Shown here one piece after another: positions 8,736 through 18,526 of a DNA stretch of 64,000 bases. The DNA is from Pseudomonas sp. ATCC 13867 (GTDB lineage: Bacteria > Pseudomonadota > Gammaproteobacteria > Pseudomonadales > Pseudomonadaceae): contig NC_020829.1 of NCBI RefSeq assembly GCF_000349845.1, positions 5,525,001 to 5,589,000 on the forward strand, read 5' to 3'. Within the stretch, counting starts at the first letter, position 1, and the number at the start of each line of letters is the position of its first letter. Position numbers and translations under genes: made by a program. The notes below the pieces were generated by a model. The model made no database searches. It saw only the letters and a program-made list of their open reading frames with translations, and was not told the origin of the DNA.

Positions 8736-9575
8736 ATGACCGATACCGCCCTGCACCCATTCGACCGCGCCGTCGCCCTGCAACCCGTGGACGGCCAGCC
8801 CGGCCTCTACGATGGCCACACCAGCCAGGACTACTGGAACATGGTGGGCCCGTTCGGCGGCATCACCGCGGCCGTCCTCCTGCAGGGCGCGCTGCGCCAT
8901 CCGCAACTGCTCGGCAGCCCTCTCTCGCTGACGGTCAACTACGCCAGCGCCGTGGTGGCCGGGGCCTTCCAGGTCCAGGCCACGCCGGTCCGCACCAACC
9001 GTTCCACCCAGCACTGGCTGCTGCAGCTGACCCAGGTCGACGAAAACGGCGAGCAGCAGGTCACCACCACCGCCACCCTGGTCACCGCCCTGCGCCGCGA
9101 AACCTGGAGCCACTCCGACCTGCACATGCCGCAGGCAGCCCCGGCCGCCGAACTGGCGCGGATGACCAACCTCGGCAAGGGCGTGGCCTGGGTGCAACAG
9201 TACGAACTGCGCGCCATCAGCGGCGGCATTCCGACCCGCTGGGACGGCGGCGGCGAGCACAGCCGCAGCCAGTTCTGGCTGCGCGACGCCGAGGCCCGCC
9301 CGCTGGACTTCCTGTCCCTGGCGGCGATGAGCGACATCTTCTACCCGCGCGTCTGGCTACGCCGTGCTACCCCGGTGCCGGCGGGCACCGTGTCGATCAC
9401 CACCTATTTCCATACCGACACCGCCCAACTGAGCGAAGCCGGCACCGGCTACCTGCTCGGCGACGCCCGTGGCCAGGCCTTCCGCAACGGTTTCTTCGAC
9501 CAGACGGCGGAACTGTGGAGCGAGTCGGGCCAACTGCTGGCGACCAGCAACCAGATCGTCTACTACAAGGAATAA
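8736..9575 (+). CDS. Acyl-CoA thioesterase-like protein, double hotdog
   Basis: This 279-residue protein has the length and layout of TesB-like thioesterases with two hotdog halves. The first half contains NMVGPFGGITAAVLLQGAL, the typical helix region of the 4HBT fold, and the second half includes PLDFLSLAAMSDIFYPR, where an aspartate would sit in the active site. It probably hydrolyses an acyl-CoA thioester in the cytosol, but the substrate is unknown. It is monocistronic and ends at a degenerate REP and a bidirectional terminator. Confidence 0.75.
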   Translation: MTDTALHPFDRAVALQPVDGQPGLYDGHTSQDYWNMVGPFGGITAAVLLQGALRHPQLLGSPLSLTVNYASAVVAGAFQVQATPVRTNRSTQHWLLQLTQVDENGEQQVTTTATLVTALRRETWSHSDLHMPQAAPAAELARMTNLGKGVAWVQQYELRAISGGIPTRWDGGGEHSRSQFWLRDAEARPLDFLSLAAMSDIFYPRVWLRRATPVPAGTVSITTYFHTDTAQLSEAGTGYLLGDARGQAFRNGFFDQTAELWSESGQLLATSNQIVYYKE

Positions 9576-9592
9576 ACCCCAAGCCTTCTTTT

Positions 9593-9611
9593 GTAGCGAG
9601 CTTGCTGCTAC
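9593..9611. repeat. Shortened REP palindrome
   Basis: A 19-base near-perfect palindrome (GTAGCGAGC TT GCTGCTAC) that looks like a REP that has lost a few bases from each arm. Confidence 0.6.
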
Positions 9612-9618
9612 GAAGAGC

Positions 9619-9659
9619 CCTATGAAAAAGCCCGGCACTTGGCCGGGCTTTTTCATAGG
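9619..9659. terminator. Bidirectional rho-independent terminator
   Basis: An 18-bp perfect stem with a five-base loop, GC-rich at the tip (GCCCGGC) and with A5 and T5 tracts in the lower arms. It can end transcription of both the rightward thioesterase gene and the leftward yjdM gene. Confidence 0.9.
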
Positions 9660-9671
9660 CTGCGAGAAGGC

Positions 9672-10013
9672 TCAGACCTTCTTCACGAACTCCGACTTCA
9701 GCTTCATCGCGCCGATGCCGTCGATCTTGCAGTCGATGTCGTGGTCGCCGTCCACCAGGCGGATGTTCTTCACCTTGGTGCCGACCTTCACCACCAGGGA
9801 CGAACCCTTGACCTTCAGGTCCTTGATCACGGTCACGGTATCGCCGTCCTGCAGCAGGTTGCCGACCGAGTCCTTGATCACGCGGGCATCGCCCTCGGCC
9901 TCGGCCGCGCCGTCGGCGGACCACTCGTGGGCGCACTCCGGGCAGATCAGCAGGGTGCCGTCTTCATAGGTGTATTCGGAGTTGCATTTCGGGCAGGCAG
10001 GCAAGGTGCTCAC
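9672..10013 (-). CDS. yjdM: YjdM/PhnA-family zinc ribbon protein
   Basis: A 113-residue cytosolic protein with an N-terminal zinc ribbon ([12 protein letters not shown]...CPECAHEW) and a C-terminal PhnA domain ([17 protein letters not shown]). The family was once called an alkylphosphonate uptake protein, but its role is not settled. I prefer the GTG start at 10013 ([12 protein letters not shown]), which has GAGAA about 8 bases upstream and matches the usual family N terminus; an ATG four codons earlier is the alternative. It stands alone. Confidence 0.88.
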   Translation of the reverse strand: MSTLPACPKCNSEYTYEDGTLLICPECAHEWSADGAAEAEGDARVIKDSVGNLLQDGDTVTVIKDLKVKGSSLVVKVGTKVKNIRLVDGDHDIDCKIDGIGAMKLKSEFVKKV

Positions 10014-10267
10014 GGCGATTCTCACATTGAAACGGTTGAAAGACCGCAGAGTATATAAGGTTTAACTCCTGTCTGTCGGCCACAGGAGAGTAGTGGGTCA
10101 TTTCCTTGCCTGTGAGAGCGCTTCGGAAAACTCCCGATCACCCTCGGAACCTCCACCATTTCCGCCCCGTCAACGCGCGACAAAGCTGGCCGGCTTCGGT
10201 CAGCCATAGCGGCGGCGCCGGTTCTGCATCCGGGTATCTTGCGCAGGCGATCACTCGCCCGGGCTCC

Positions 10268-10894
10268 TCAGGGCTGCAACTGGCTGAGATAGGCCGTCAG
10301 AGCGGCGATGTCCGCATCACTGAGTGTCGCCGCCACGCCGAGCATGGGTGAACCCGCCCGGCTGGGGTCCTTGTCCCGGTAGCGCTGCAGGGCGTGATTC
10401 AGGTATTGCCCGGGCTGGCCGGCGATGCGCGGAATGCCGTCGTGGCCCAGGGCGGCGGCACCGTGGCAGGCGGCGCAGACAGTACCGAAGCGCTGCGCGC
10501 CCTGTTCCACCAGCGCCGCGTCCAGCGGGTCGGTGGCGGGTCTGGGGTGGACCTGCTGCTGGCTGAAATAGAAGGCGATGTTCACCCGCTCATCGAGCGT
10601 CAACAACTTCGCGGCCTGGTTCATCACGAAGTCGGTGCGCTGGCCGGTCACGTACTTTTCGAAGGCGTCGAACAGGTATTGCGGGTTCTGTCCGGCGAGG
10701 TTGGGGATGTAGTCGCGCTTGCTGTTACCGTCTTCGCCGTGGCACTTGCTGCACAGCAGGATGCGCTCCTGCGCCGCGGCATAAGACTGTTCCCGCGCGG
10801 CGGGGTCTTTCTCCAGGGCGTTGAGCCGGTCCATCATCTCCGATGCCTGCGCGGTCGCGCACAACAGCACCCACAGCAGAACGACTCTCCCCAT
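10268..10894 (-). CDS. Diheme cytochrome c (c4-like)
   Basis: This 208-residue protein begins MGRVVLLWVLLCATAQA, a signal peptide, and has two c-type haem sites, CSKCH at about residue 48 and CAACH in the second half. Each is followed by a methionine-containing segment, as in two-domain cytochromes c4. It should be a periplasmic electron carrier. The start at 10894 gives a proper signal peptide; twelve further in-frame residues upstream do not look real. It is a single gene with no obvious operon partner. A half-site resembling an Anr box lies upstream but is too weak to call. Confidence 0.85.
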   Translation of the reverse strand: MGRVVLLWVLLCATAQASEMMDRLNALEKDPAAREQSYAAAQERILLCSKCHGEDGNSKRDYIPNLAGQNPQYLFDAFEKYVTGQRTDFVMNQAAKLLTLDERVNIAFYFSQQQVHPRPATDPLDAALVEQGAQRFGTVCAACHGAAALGHDGIPRIAGQPGQYLNHALQRYRDKDPSRAGSPMLGVAATLSDADIAALTAYLSQLQP

Positions 10895-10989
10895 CGTGCA
10901 CCCATGCTCAGTCTTCCCAGCATGGAACATAGAGGCTTTCTGAAGGAAGTTTCCGACTCAGATCAAGCAAACGTACAAATCGTGCGGAC

Positions 10990-11016
10990 AAAAAAAGGGG
11001 AGCATCGTGCTCCCCT
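10990..11016 (-). terminator. Rho-independent terminator after the pyruvate carboxylase operon
   Basis: On the minus strand a 9-bp perfect stem (AGGGGAGCA / TGCTCCCCT) with a 3-base loop is followed by a run of seven Ts, about 35 bases after the stop of the biotin-carrying subunit. Confidence 0.9.
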
Positions 11017-11050
11017 GGGGACTGAACCTTAAAGACCCGTCTGTCCTTGG

Positions 11051-12865
11051 TCAGCCTTCAATTTCAACCAGGATCTCACCGGGGTTGACCCGGTCGCCCT
11101 TGGCTACGTGGATGGCCTTCACGGTGCCGGCGATGCCCGCCTGCACCTCGGTTTCCATCTTCATCGCTTCGGTGATCAGCACGGCCTGGCCGGCCTTGAC
11201 GCTGTCGCCTTCCTTGACCAGCACATCGACGATGTTGCCCGGCATGGTGGTGCTGACATGGCCCGGCTCGCTGGCCTGCTTGCGCTTGTTGCCGCCGCCG
11301 CCGATGAACTCGTTGAGCGGTTCGAACACCACCTCTTCCGGCATGCCATCCACCGACAGGTAGAAGTGGCGCTTGCCGTCGGTCTTCACGCCGACGCCGG
11401 TGATGTCCACGCGGTAGCTCTCGCCGTGCACGTCGACCACGAACTCGGTCGGCACGCCTTCACCGCCGGCGGCGGCGACGCCCTTGCCGTTGGGGATGGG
11501 CAGCAGTTCTTCGGGTTTCAGGGTGCCGGCGGCGCGCTCTTCGAGGAACTTGCGGCCGATGTCCGGGAACATGGCGAAGGTCAGCACGTCCTCTTCGGAC
11601 TTGGCCAGGCTGCCGATCTCTTCGCGCAGCTTGTTCAGCTCCGGCTTGAGCAGGTCGGCCGGGCGCACGTCGATCACTTCCTCGTTGCCGATGGCCTGGC
11701 GGCGCAGTGCTTCGTCGATGGTACCCGGCGCCTTGCCGTAGCGGCCCTGCAGGTAGAGCTTCACCTCGTTGGTGATGGTCTTGTAGCGTTCGCCGGCCAG
11801 CACGTTGAAGAACGCCTGGGTACCGACGATCTGCGAGGTCGGGGTGACCAGGGGCGGGAAGCCGAGGTCTTCGCGAACTCGCGGAATCTCAGCCAGCACT
11901 TCCGACATGCGGTTCAGCGCGCCCTGTTCCTTGAGCTGGTTGGCCAGGTTGGAAATCATCCCGCCCGGAACCTGGTTGACCTGCACGCGGGTATCCACGC
12001 CGGTGAACTCGCTCTCGAACTGGTGGTACTTCTTGCGCACGGCGTGGAAGTACATGCCGATTTCCTGGATCAGTTCCAGGTCAAGCCCGGTGTCGAACGG
12101 AGTGTCGCGCAGGGCCGCGACCATCGACTCGGTGCCCGGGTGGCTGGTGCCCCAGGCCATGCTGGAGATGGCGGTGTCGATGCGGTCGGCGCCGTTCTCC
12201 ACGGCTTTCAGCTGGCACATGCTGGCCACGCCGGCGGTGTCATGGGAGTGCACGACCACGTCCAGCGGCAGCGCATCCTTCAGCGCCTTGACCAGCTCGC
12301 CGGTGGCATAGGGGGTCAGCAGACCGGCCATGTCCTTGATGGCGATGGAGTCCACGCCCATGTCCGCCATGGCGCGCCCCTGGGCGACGAAGGCCTCGAT
12401 GGTGTGCACCGGGCTGGTGGTGTAGCAGATAGTGCCCTGGGCGTGCTTGCCGGCGGCCTTCACCGCCTCGATGGAGACGCGCAGGTTACGCACGTCGTTC
12501 ATCGCGTCGAAGATGCGGAACACGTCGATGCCGTTGACCGCCGCCTTGGCGACGAAGGCACGCACCACGTCATCGCTGTAGTGGCGGTAGCCGAGCAGGT
12601 TCTGCCCGCGCAGGAGCATCTGCAGGCGGGTGTTGGGCAGCGCGGCCTTGAGCTTGCGCAGGCGCTCCCACGGGTCTTCCTTGAGGAAGCGCACGCAGGC
12701 GTCGAAGGTGGCGCCGCCCCAGACTTCCAGCGACCAGTAGCCGACCCGGTCGAGCTTGTCGCAGATGGGAAGCATGTCTTCGGTGCGCATCCGGGTCGCC
12801 AGCAGCGACTGGTGGGCGTCGCGCAGGATGGTATCGGTGACGGTGACTTTCTTGGCAACGGTCAT
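11051..12865 (-). CDS. pycB: Pyruvate carboxylase subunit B (OadA-like, biotin-carrying)
   Basis: This 604-residue protein has an N-terminal HMGL-like carboxyltransferase TIM barrel (TDTILRDAHQSLLATRM, metal and substrate binding), a conserved carboxylase middle domain and a C-terminal biotinyl domain with the biotin lysine in EAMKM (about residue 569). It carries carboxylated biotin to pyruvate to form oxaloacetate, feeding the citric acid cycle and gluconeogenesis. Annotation as oxaloacetate decarboxylase alpha is common, but no beta or gamma membrane subunits are present and the biotin carboxylase subunit gene lies 11 bases upstream. That arrangement is the two-subunit pyruvate carboxylase of pseudomonads. 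Confidence 0.93.
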   Translation of the reverse strand: MTVAKKVTVTDTILRDAHQSLLATRMRTEDMLPICDKLDRVGYWSLEVWGGATFDACVRFLKEDPWERLRKLKAALPNTRLQMLLRGQNLLGYRHYSDDVVRAFVAKAAVNGIDVFRIFDAMNDVRNLRVSIEAVKAAGKHAQGTICYTTSPVHTIEAFVAQGRAMADMGVDSIAIKDMAGLLTPYATGELVKALKDALPLDVVVHSHDTAGVASMCQLKAVENGADRIDTAISSMAWGTSHPGTESMVAALRDTPFDTGLDLELIQEIGMYFHAVRKKYHQFESEFTGVDTRVQVNQVPGGMISNLANQLKEQGALNRMSEVLAEIPRVREDLGFPPLVTPTSQIVGTQAFFNVLAGERYKTITNEVKLYLQGRYGKAPGTIDEALRRQAIGNEEVIDVRPADLLKPELNKLREEIGSLAKSEEDVLTFAMFPDIGRKFLEERAAGTLKPEELLPIPNGKGVAAAGGEGVPTEFVVDVHGESYRVDITGVGVKTDGKRHFYLSVDGMPEEVVFEPLNEFIGGGGNKRKQASEPGHVSTTMPGNIVDVLVKEGDSVKAGQAVLITEAMKMETEVQAGIAGTVKAIHVAKGDRVNPGEILVEIEG

Positions 12866-12876
12866 TGAAGTGATCC

Positions 12877-14292
<1,416 letters not shown>

Positions 14293-14433
14293 TACGGCTT
14301 TCCCTCGGCCAGGGCCTTGTGGACCCCGGCGTAAAAACCAATCGGCAGCTCCGGCACTGGCAGCTGGATATGTGGGCCGGAGCGGGTTCCGGCATGTTTT
14401 TACCCTAGCGCGGGAGGGAGGATTAACCAAAAT

Positions 14434-14445
14434 CAATAATTATTG
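14434..14445. promoter_or_regulatory. Perfect palindrome in pycA / LysR intergenic region
   Basis: CAATAATTATTG is a perfect 12-bp palindrome inside a short AT-rich segment between two divergent genes. It is flanked by CC and GG, which extends the dyad loosely. A LysR operator is the simplest reading, but binding is inferred. Confidence 0.5.
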
Positions 14446-14505
14446 GGGTAGCCATAAAGAATGATTTATAGTTGCCAAAATAAAGCCGCCACGAGACCGC
14501 GATCG

Positions 14506-15456
14506 ATGCGTAAGTCGTTGATGCGTATGACCCTTCGCCAACTGCAGGTTTTCCGGGCGGTGTGCGAAAGCCGTTCCTACAGCCGGGCGGCGGAGGAAAT
14601 GGCCCTGACCCAGCCGGCGGTCAGCCTGCAGATTCGCCAGTTGGAAGAACTGGTCGGCCAGCCGCTGTTCGAGTACATCGGCAAGAAGCTCTACCAGACC
14701 GATGCCGCCGACGCCCTGCTGCGCGCCACCAACGACATCTTCCAGCGCCTGGAAGTGCTGGACATGAACCTCTCCGACCTCAAGGGCTCGCTGCAGGGCC
14801 AGCTGCGCCTGGCGGTGGAGTCCAGCGCCAAGTACATCACCCCGCATCTGTTCGCCGCCTTCCAGGCGCAGCACCCGGACGTCAGCCTGAACCTCACGGT
14901 GGTCAACCGCGCCCAGGTGATCAAGCGCCTGTCGGACAACCGCGACGACCTGGTGATCATGTCCCTGGTGCCGCAGGACATGGCGCTGGAATTCCTGCCC
15001 TTCCTGAACAACCCCATTGTGGCCGTGGCACCGCCGGACCATCCGCTGTGCAACGCCGCGAAGCTCTCGCTGAAGGACCTGGAACCCTACCCGCTACTGA
15101 TCCGCGAACCGGGCTCGGGCACGCGCAAGGCCTGCGAGGAACACTTCCAGCAGAAGCGCGCGCACTTCCCGCAGACGCTGGAATTCGCCTCGCTGGAGGG
15201 TTCACGCGAAGGGGTGCTGGCGGGCCTGGGCCTGGCGCTGCTGCCGCGCCACGCGGTGAGCCGCGAACTGCAATCCGGGCTGCTGCACGAATTGCCGGTG
15301 GAAGAGCTGCCGCTCTACCGCAGCTGGTGTCTGGTGCACGCCCGCGGCAAGCGCCTGAGTCCGGTGGCCCAGGCGTTCGTCGCCTTCATCCGCGAAGAGC
15401 GGGCGCTGATCAGCCAGCTGGCCGAACGCTTCGCCGGCCCGCCTTCGCCGAAGTGA
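14506..15456 (+). CDS. LysR-family regulator of pyruvate carboxylase (PycR-like)
   Basis: A 316-residue regulator beginning MRKSLMRMTLRQLQVFRAVC, with a LysR winged helix (SYSRAAEEMALTQPAVSLQIRQ) and a substrate-binding domain from about residue 95. It is transcribed divergently from pycA, and in PAO1 the corresponding position (PA5437, recalled) is described as a regulator of the pyruvate carboxylase genes. Other in-frame ATG codons upstream (14461) and downstream (14521) exist; 14506 gives the best match to what I remember of the orthologue. Its last 47 bases overlap a small gene on the opposite strand. Confidence 0.85.
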   Translation: MRKSLMRMTLRQLQVFRAVCESRSYSRAAEEMALTQPAVSLQIRQLEELVGQPLFEYIGKKLYQTDAADALLRATNDIFQRLEVLDMNLSDLKGSLQGQLRLAVESSAKYITPHLFAAFQAQHPDVSLNLTVVNRAQVIKRLSDNRDDLVIMSLVPQDMALEFLPFLNNPIVAVAPPDHPLCNAAKLSLKDLEPYPLLIREPGSGTRKACEEHFQQKRAHFPQTLEFASLEGSREGVLAGLGLALLPRHAVSRELQSGLLHELPVEELPLYRSWCLVHARGKRLSPVAQAFVAFIREERALISQLAERFAGPPSPK

Positions 15457-15625
15457 GGTAGGCGACGGCGATCAGATCGGGGTAATCGGAGGTTTCCAGG
15501 GCGAGGCGTTGCGCCTCCGCACGGTCCTCGATGGCGCGTCGGAACTGCATGCGTCGCTGGTCTTCGAGCTTGCGACGGGTCTTGCTGTCCACTTGGAGCT
15601 GGGTGTCGTCGATATGGCGGGGCAT
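15410..15625 (-). CDS. Small conserved basic protein, PA3496-like
   Basis: A 71-residue highly charged protein, MPRHIDDTQLQVDSKTRRK..., whose centre KTRRKLEDQRRMQFRRAIED is predicted to be helical. A GGGAG ribosome site sits 9 bases before the ATG. The KTRRKLEDQRRM motif recalls the small Pseudomonas family around PA3496, but this link is from memory. The 3' end overlaps the convergent LysR gene by 47 bases, so the last residues are constrained by the opposite coding strand. Function unknown. Confidence 0.6.
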   Translation of the reverse strand: MPRHIDDTQLQVDSKTRRKLEDQRRMQFRRAIEDRAEAQRLALETSDYPDLIAVAYLTSAKAGRRSVRPAG

Positions 15626-15772
15626 CTCGCATCTCCCAAGGCCGAAGGGCTGGAGACGCCAGCATGCTGACGACGGATGACCGTTTGACGACGCGACGGT
15701 AAAGCGCCGGCGACGCCGACGAGTGGTCGGAGTCGTGCCGATTGTCGGATCGGCGAGGAGCCTTTGATCTTC

Positions 15773-15847
15773 GTAGGAGCGAGCTTGCTCGCGAACCACC
15801 CACCGTGGGAGGTCCCGATCGACGCTCGCGAGCAAGCTCGCTCCTAC
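15773..15847. repeat. REP inverted pair
   Basis: Two intact REP palindromes in opposite orientation, about 30 bases apart, just after the end of the HexR-like gene (which reads leftward). Confidence 0.9.
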
Positions 15848-15869
15848 GGAAAAACCTAGGGAAAAGCGC

Positions 15870-16754
15870 TTAGGACGCCTCTTCCGGACGTTCCTCGTGG
15901 CTCTTCACCACTTTCGGCGACAGACGCAGGCTGCGCAAGCTGCGCTTCACGCTCTTCAGGTGATTGACCAGGTCCGGGCCACGGGCCATCGCCACGCCCA
16001 TCGCCAGCACGTCGATCACCACCAGGTGGGCGATCCGCGAGGTCAGCGGGGTGTAGATGTCGGTGTCTTCGTGCACGTCCACCGCCAGGTTCACCGTGGC
16101 CAGGTCCGCCAGCGGGGTCTGGCTGGGGCACAGGGTGATCAGCGTGGCGCCGGCCTCGCGGACGAGATTGGCGGTCACCAGCAGGTCCTTGGAGCGGCCG
16201 GACTGGGAGATGCAGATCGCCACGTCCGAGGGCTTCAGGGTCACCGCCGACATGGCCTGCATGTGCGGGTCGGAATAGGCCGCCGCCGAGAGCAGCAGGC
16301 GGAAGAACTTGTGCTGGGCATCCGCCGCCACCGCGCCGGACGCGCCAAAGCCGTAGAACTCGACGCGCTGGGCATGGGCGATGGCCGCGATGGCGCGCTC
16401 CAGGGCATGAGTGTCGAGGTGCTCGCGCACTTCCATCAGCGAGTGCAGGGTGGTGTCGAAGATCTTCAGGCTGAAGTCCGCCACCGAGTCGCTCTCGTTG
16501 ATCGAGAACTGGCCGAAGCTGGCACCGGCGGCCAGGCTCTGCGCCAACTTGAGCTTGAGATCCTGGAAGCCGCTACAGCCAATGGCGCGGCAGAAGCGCA
16601 CGATGGTCGGCTCGCTGACGCCGACGCCGTGGGCGAGGTCCGCCATGGAGCTGTGCATGACCGATGCAGGATCCTGCATCACGTGATCGGCAACCTTGAG
16701 CTCCGACTTTCGGAGCAGATGACGCGACTGGGCAATGTGCTGCAAAAGGTTCAC
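15870..16754 (-). CDS. RpiR/HexR-family repressor with SIS domain
   Basis: This 294-residue regulator starts with GTG (VNLLQHIAQSRHLLRKSE). The N-terminal helix-turn-helix (SMADLAHGVGVSEPTIVRFCRAI) is followed by a sugar-isomerase SIS domain (EFYGFGASGAVAADAQHKF ... CISQSGRSKDLL) that would bind a sugar phosphate such as 2-keto-3-deoxy-6-phosphogluconate. It is divergent from a zwf gene with a perfect HexR-type palindrome between them. In PAO1 this matches the recalled PA5438-PA5439 pair, a second set besides hexR-zwf-pgl-eda, so I treat it as a HexR paralogue and give no symbol. Confidence 0.87.
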   Translation of the reverse strand: MNLLQHIAQSRHLLRKSELKVADHVMQDPASVMHSSMADLAHGVGVSEPTIVRFCRAIGCSGFQDLKLKLAQSLAAGASFGQFSINESDSVADFSLKIFDTTLHSLMEVREHLDTHALERAIAAIAHAQRVEFYGFGASGAVAADAQHKFFRLLLSAAAYSDPHMQAMSAVTLKPSDVAICISQSGRSKDLLVTANLVREAGATLITLCPSQTPLADLATVNLAVDVHEDTDIYTPLTSRIAHLVVIDVLAMGVAMARGPDLVNHLKSVKRSLRSLRLSPKVVKSHEERPEEAS

Positions 16755-16798
16755 AGGGGTAGGCTCGGTGATGATTGTCTGAGAATTCTGTAGTCTTG

Positions 16799-16815
16799 TT
16801 GTAGTTATACTACAA
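16799..16815. promoter_or_regulatory. HexR-type operator
   Basis: TTGTAGT-TAT-ACTACAA is a perfect 7-bp inverted repeat. HexR sites in Pseudomonas have the form TTGT-N(7-8)-ACAA, and this matches. It lies 31 bases upstream of the zwf start and 45 bases from the regulator start, so one site could govern both genes. Confidence 0.8.
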
Positions 16816-16845
16816 ATCGACTCGCCAAGCCCAGGGAATAAGTCC

Positions 16846-18318
16846 TTGAACACGCCCCTCAGCGCTAGTCTTCCCAGCTCCTGCGACATTCTGGTATTCG
16901 GCGGCAGCGGCGACCTGGCCCTGCACAAGCTGCTGCCGGCGCTCTACCACCTGCACCGGGAGAACCGCCTGCCGGCCGATACGCGGATTTTCGCCCTCGC
17001 CCGAGGCAACCGCGACAATGCGTCCTACCTCGCCCTGGCCGAACGCAACTGCCGCGCCCAGGTGGCGCGCAACGACTTCTCCACCGAGGCCTGGCGCAGC
17101 TTCGCCCAGCGCCTGGAATACCTGTCCATCGACGCCTCGCAGAGCGCCGACTTCGGCCGCCTGCGAACCGCCCTGAAGCGCAGCGAAGGCCGCGTGCTGG
17201 TGCATTACCTGGCCACCGCGCCGAGCCTGTTCGTCCCCATTGCGCAGAACCTGAAGATCGCCGGCCTGGCCGGCCCGCAGGCGCGCATCGTGCTGGAGAA
17301 GCCGCTGGGCCACTCACTGGAATCGGCGCTGGCGATCAACCAGGCGATCGGCGAGGTGTTCGACGAATCGCGGGTATTCCGCATCGACCACTATCTGGGC
17401 AAGGAAACCGTGCAGAACCTGATGGCCCTGCGCTTCGCCAACACGCTGTTCGAACCGGTGTGGCGCAACGGGCACATCGACCACGTGCAGATCACCGTCA
17501 GCGAGACCCTGGGCGTGGAGAACCGCGGCGCCTACTACGACCACGCCGGCGCCATGCGCGACATGGTGCAGAACCACCTGCTGCAGCTGCTCTGCCTGGT
17601 GACGATGGAGGCGCCGGTGCGCTTCGACGCCGAGGCGGTGCGCAACGAGAAGGTGAAGATCCTCCAGGCGCTCAAACCGATCTCCGGGCAGGACGTGCAG
17701 GACAAGACCGTGCGCGGCCAGTACACCGCCGGGCACATCGGCGGACAGGAGGTTCCGGCCTACTGGTTCGAGAAAAATGTCGACAACGACAGCGATACGG
17801 AGACCTTCGTCGCCGTACAGGCCGAGATCGACAACTGGCGCTGGTCCGCCGTGCCGTTCTACCTGCGCACCGGCAAGCGCATGGCGAAGAAGTGCTCGGA
17901 GATCGTCATCCAGTTCAAGCCGGCGCCCAACGGTCTGATCGGCGCCGCCAGTACCGCCAACCGCCTGTGGATAAGACTGCAACCGGAGGAGCGCATCAGC
18001 GTGCAACTGATGGCCAAGGCGCCGGGCAAGGGCATGCAACTGGAGCCGGTGGAGCTGGACCTGAACCTGGCCCAGGCCTTCAGCCGTAACAAGCGCCGCT
18101 GGGACGCCTACGAGCGCCTGCTGCTGGACGTGATCGAGGGCGACTCGACCCTGTTCATGCGCCGCGACGAGGTGGAAGCGGCCTGGCGCTGGATCGACCC
18201 GATCATCAAGGGCTGGCAGGAGCACTACCAGAGCCCGCGCCCCTACCCGGCCGGCAGCAACGGGCCGGAGCAGGCGCAGACGCTGCTGGAACTGCAAGGG
18301 CGGCGCTGGCTGGAGTGA
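16846..18318 (+). CDS. zwf: Glucose-6-phosphate 1-dehydrogenase
   Basis: This 490-residue cytosolic enzyme oxidises glucose 6-phosphate to 6-phosphogluconolactone with NAD(P), at the entry of the Entner-Doudoroff pathway. The nucleotide-binding motif FGGSGDLALHKLLPALY is at residues 18-34 and the active-site motif RIDHYLGKE at 179-187. The proposed start is TTG with AGGGA about 11 bases upstream; no better in-frame start is seen. It is divergent from the HexR-like repressor and stands without pgl or eda, as expected for the second zwf copy in pseudomonads. The main hexR-zwf-pgl-eda locus would be elsewhere. Confidence 0.92.
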   Translation: MNTPLSASLPSSCDILVFGGSGDLALHKLLPALYHLHRENRLPADTRIFALARGNRDNASYLALAERNCRAQVARNDFSTEAWRSFAQRLEYLSIDASQSADFGRLRTALKRSEGRVLVHYLATAPSLFVPIAQNLKIAGLAGPQARIVLEKPLGHSLESALAINQAIGEVFDESRVFRIDHYLGKETVQNLMALRFANTLFEPVWRNGHIDHVQITVSETLGVENRGAYYDHAGAMRDMVQNHLLQLLCLVTMEAPVRFDAEAVRNEKVKILQALKPISGQDVQDKTVRGQYTAGHIGGQEVPAYWFEKNVDNDSDTETFVAVQAEIDNWRWSAVPFYLRTGKRMAKKCSEIVIQFKPAPNGLIGAASTANRLWIRLQPEERISVQLMAKAPGKGMQLEPVELDLNLAQAFSRNKRRWDAYERLLLDVIEGDSTLFMRRDEVEAAWRWIDPIIKGWQEHYQSPRPYPAGSNGPEQAQTLLELQGRRWLE

Positions 18319-18343
18319 TGCGTTGCGGCTTCATGACTGGCCT

Positions 18344-18435
18344 GTAGGAGCGAGCTTGCTCGCGAACAAAGCCTACCGGCAGCTCCGGCGCTGGGCGGTT
18401 CGCGAGCAAGAACTAGGCGTCCCCCTCGCTCCTAC
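18344..18435. repeat. REP pair with 14-nt insertion in the right arm
   Basis: The left arm is standard. The right arm reads GCGAGCAAG, then AACTAGGCGTCCCC, then CTCGCTCCTAC: a 14-nt block inserted at the centre of the palindrome. The same block recurs at 19983 and 27786. Confidence 0.9.
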
Positions 18436-18526
18436 GAAAAGCGGCACTCCGTTGACCTCGCTCAGCACGCGCAAGCCCCGGACTTCCTAGAGTGGCGGCC
18501 TTTTTCCCACTACCCGCTGCGCCGCC

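Noticed and set aside
10959..10972. Possible Anr box before the diheme cytochrome gene
   Set aside because: Only the ATCAA half matches well; the other half (CCGAC) shares two of five bases with TTGAT.
11051..12865. Oxaloacetate decarboxylase alpha subunit (sodium pump)
   Set aside because: Beta and gamma membrane subunits are missing and a biotin carboxylase gene is coupled to it, which indicates pyruvate carboxylase.
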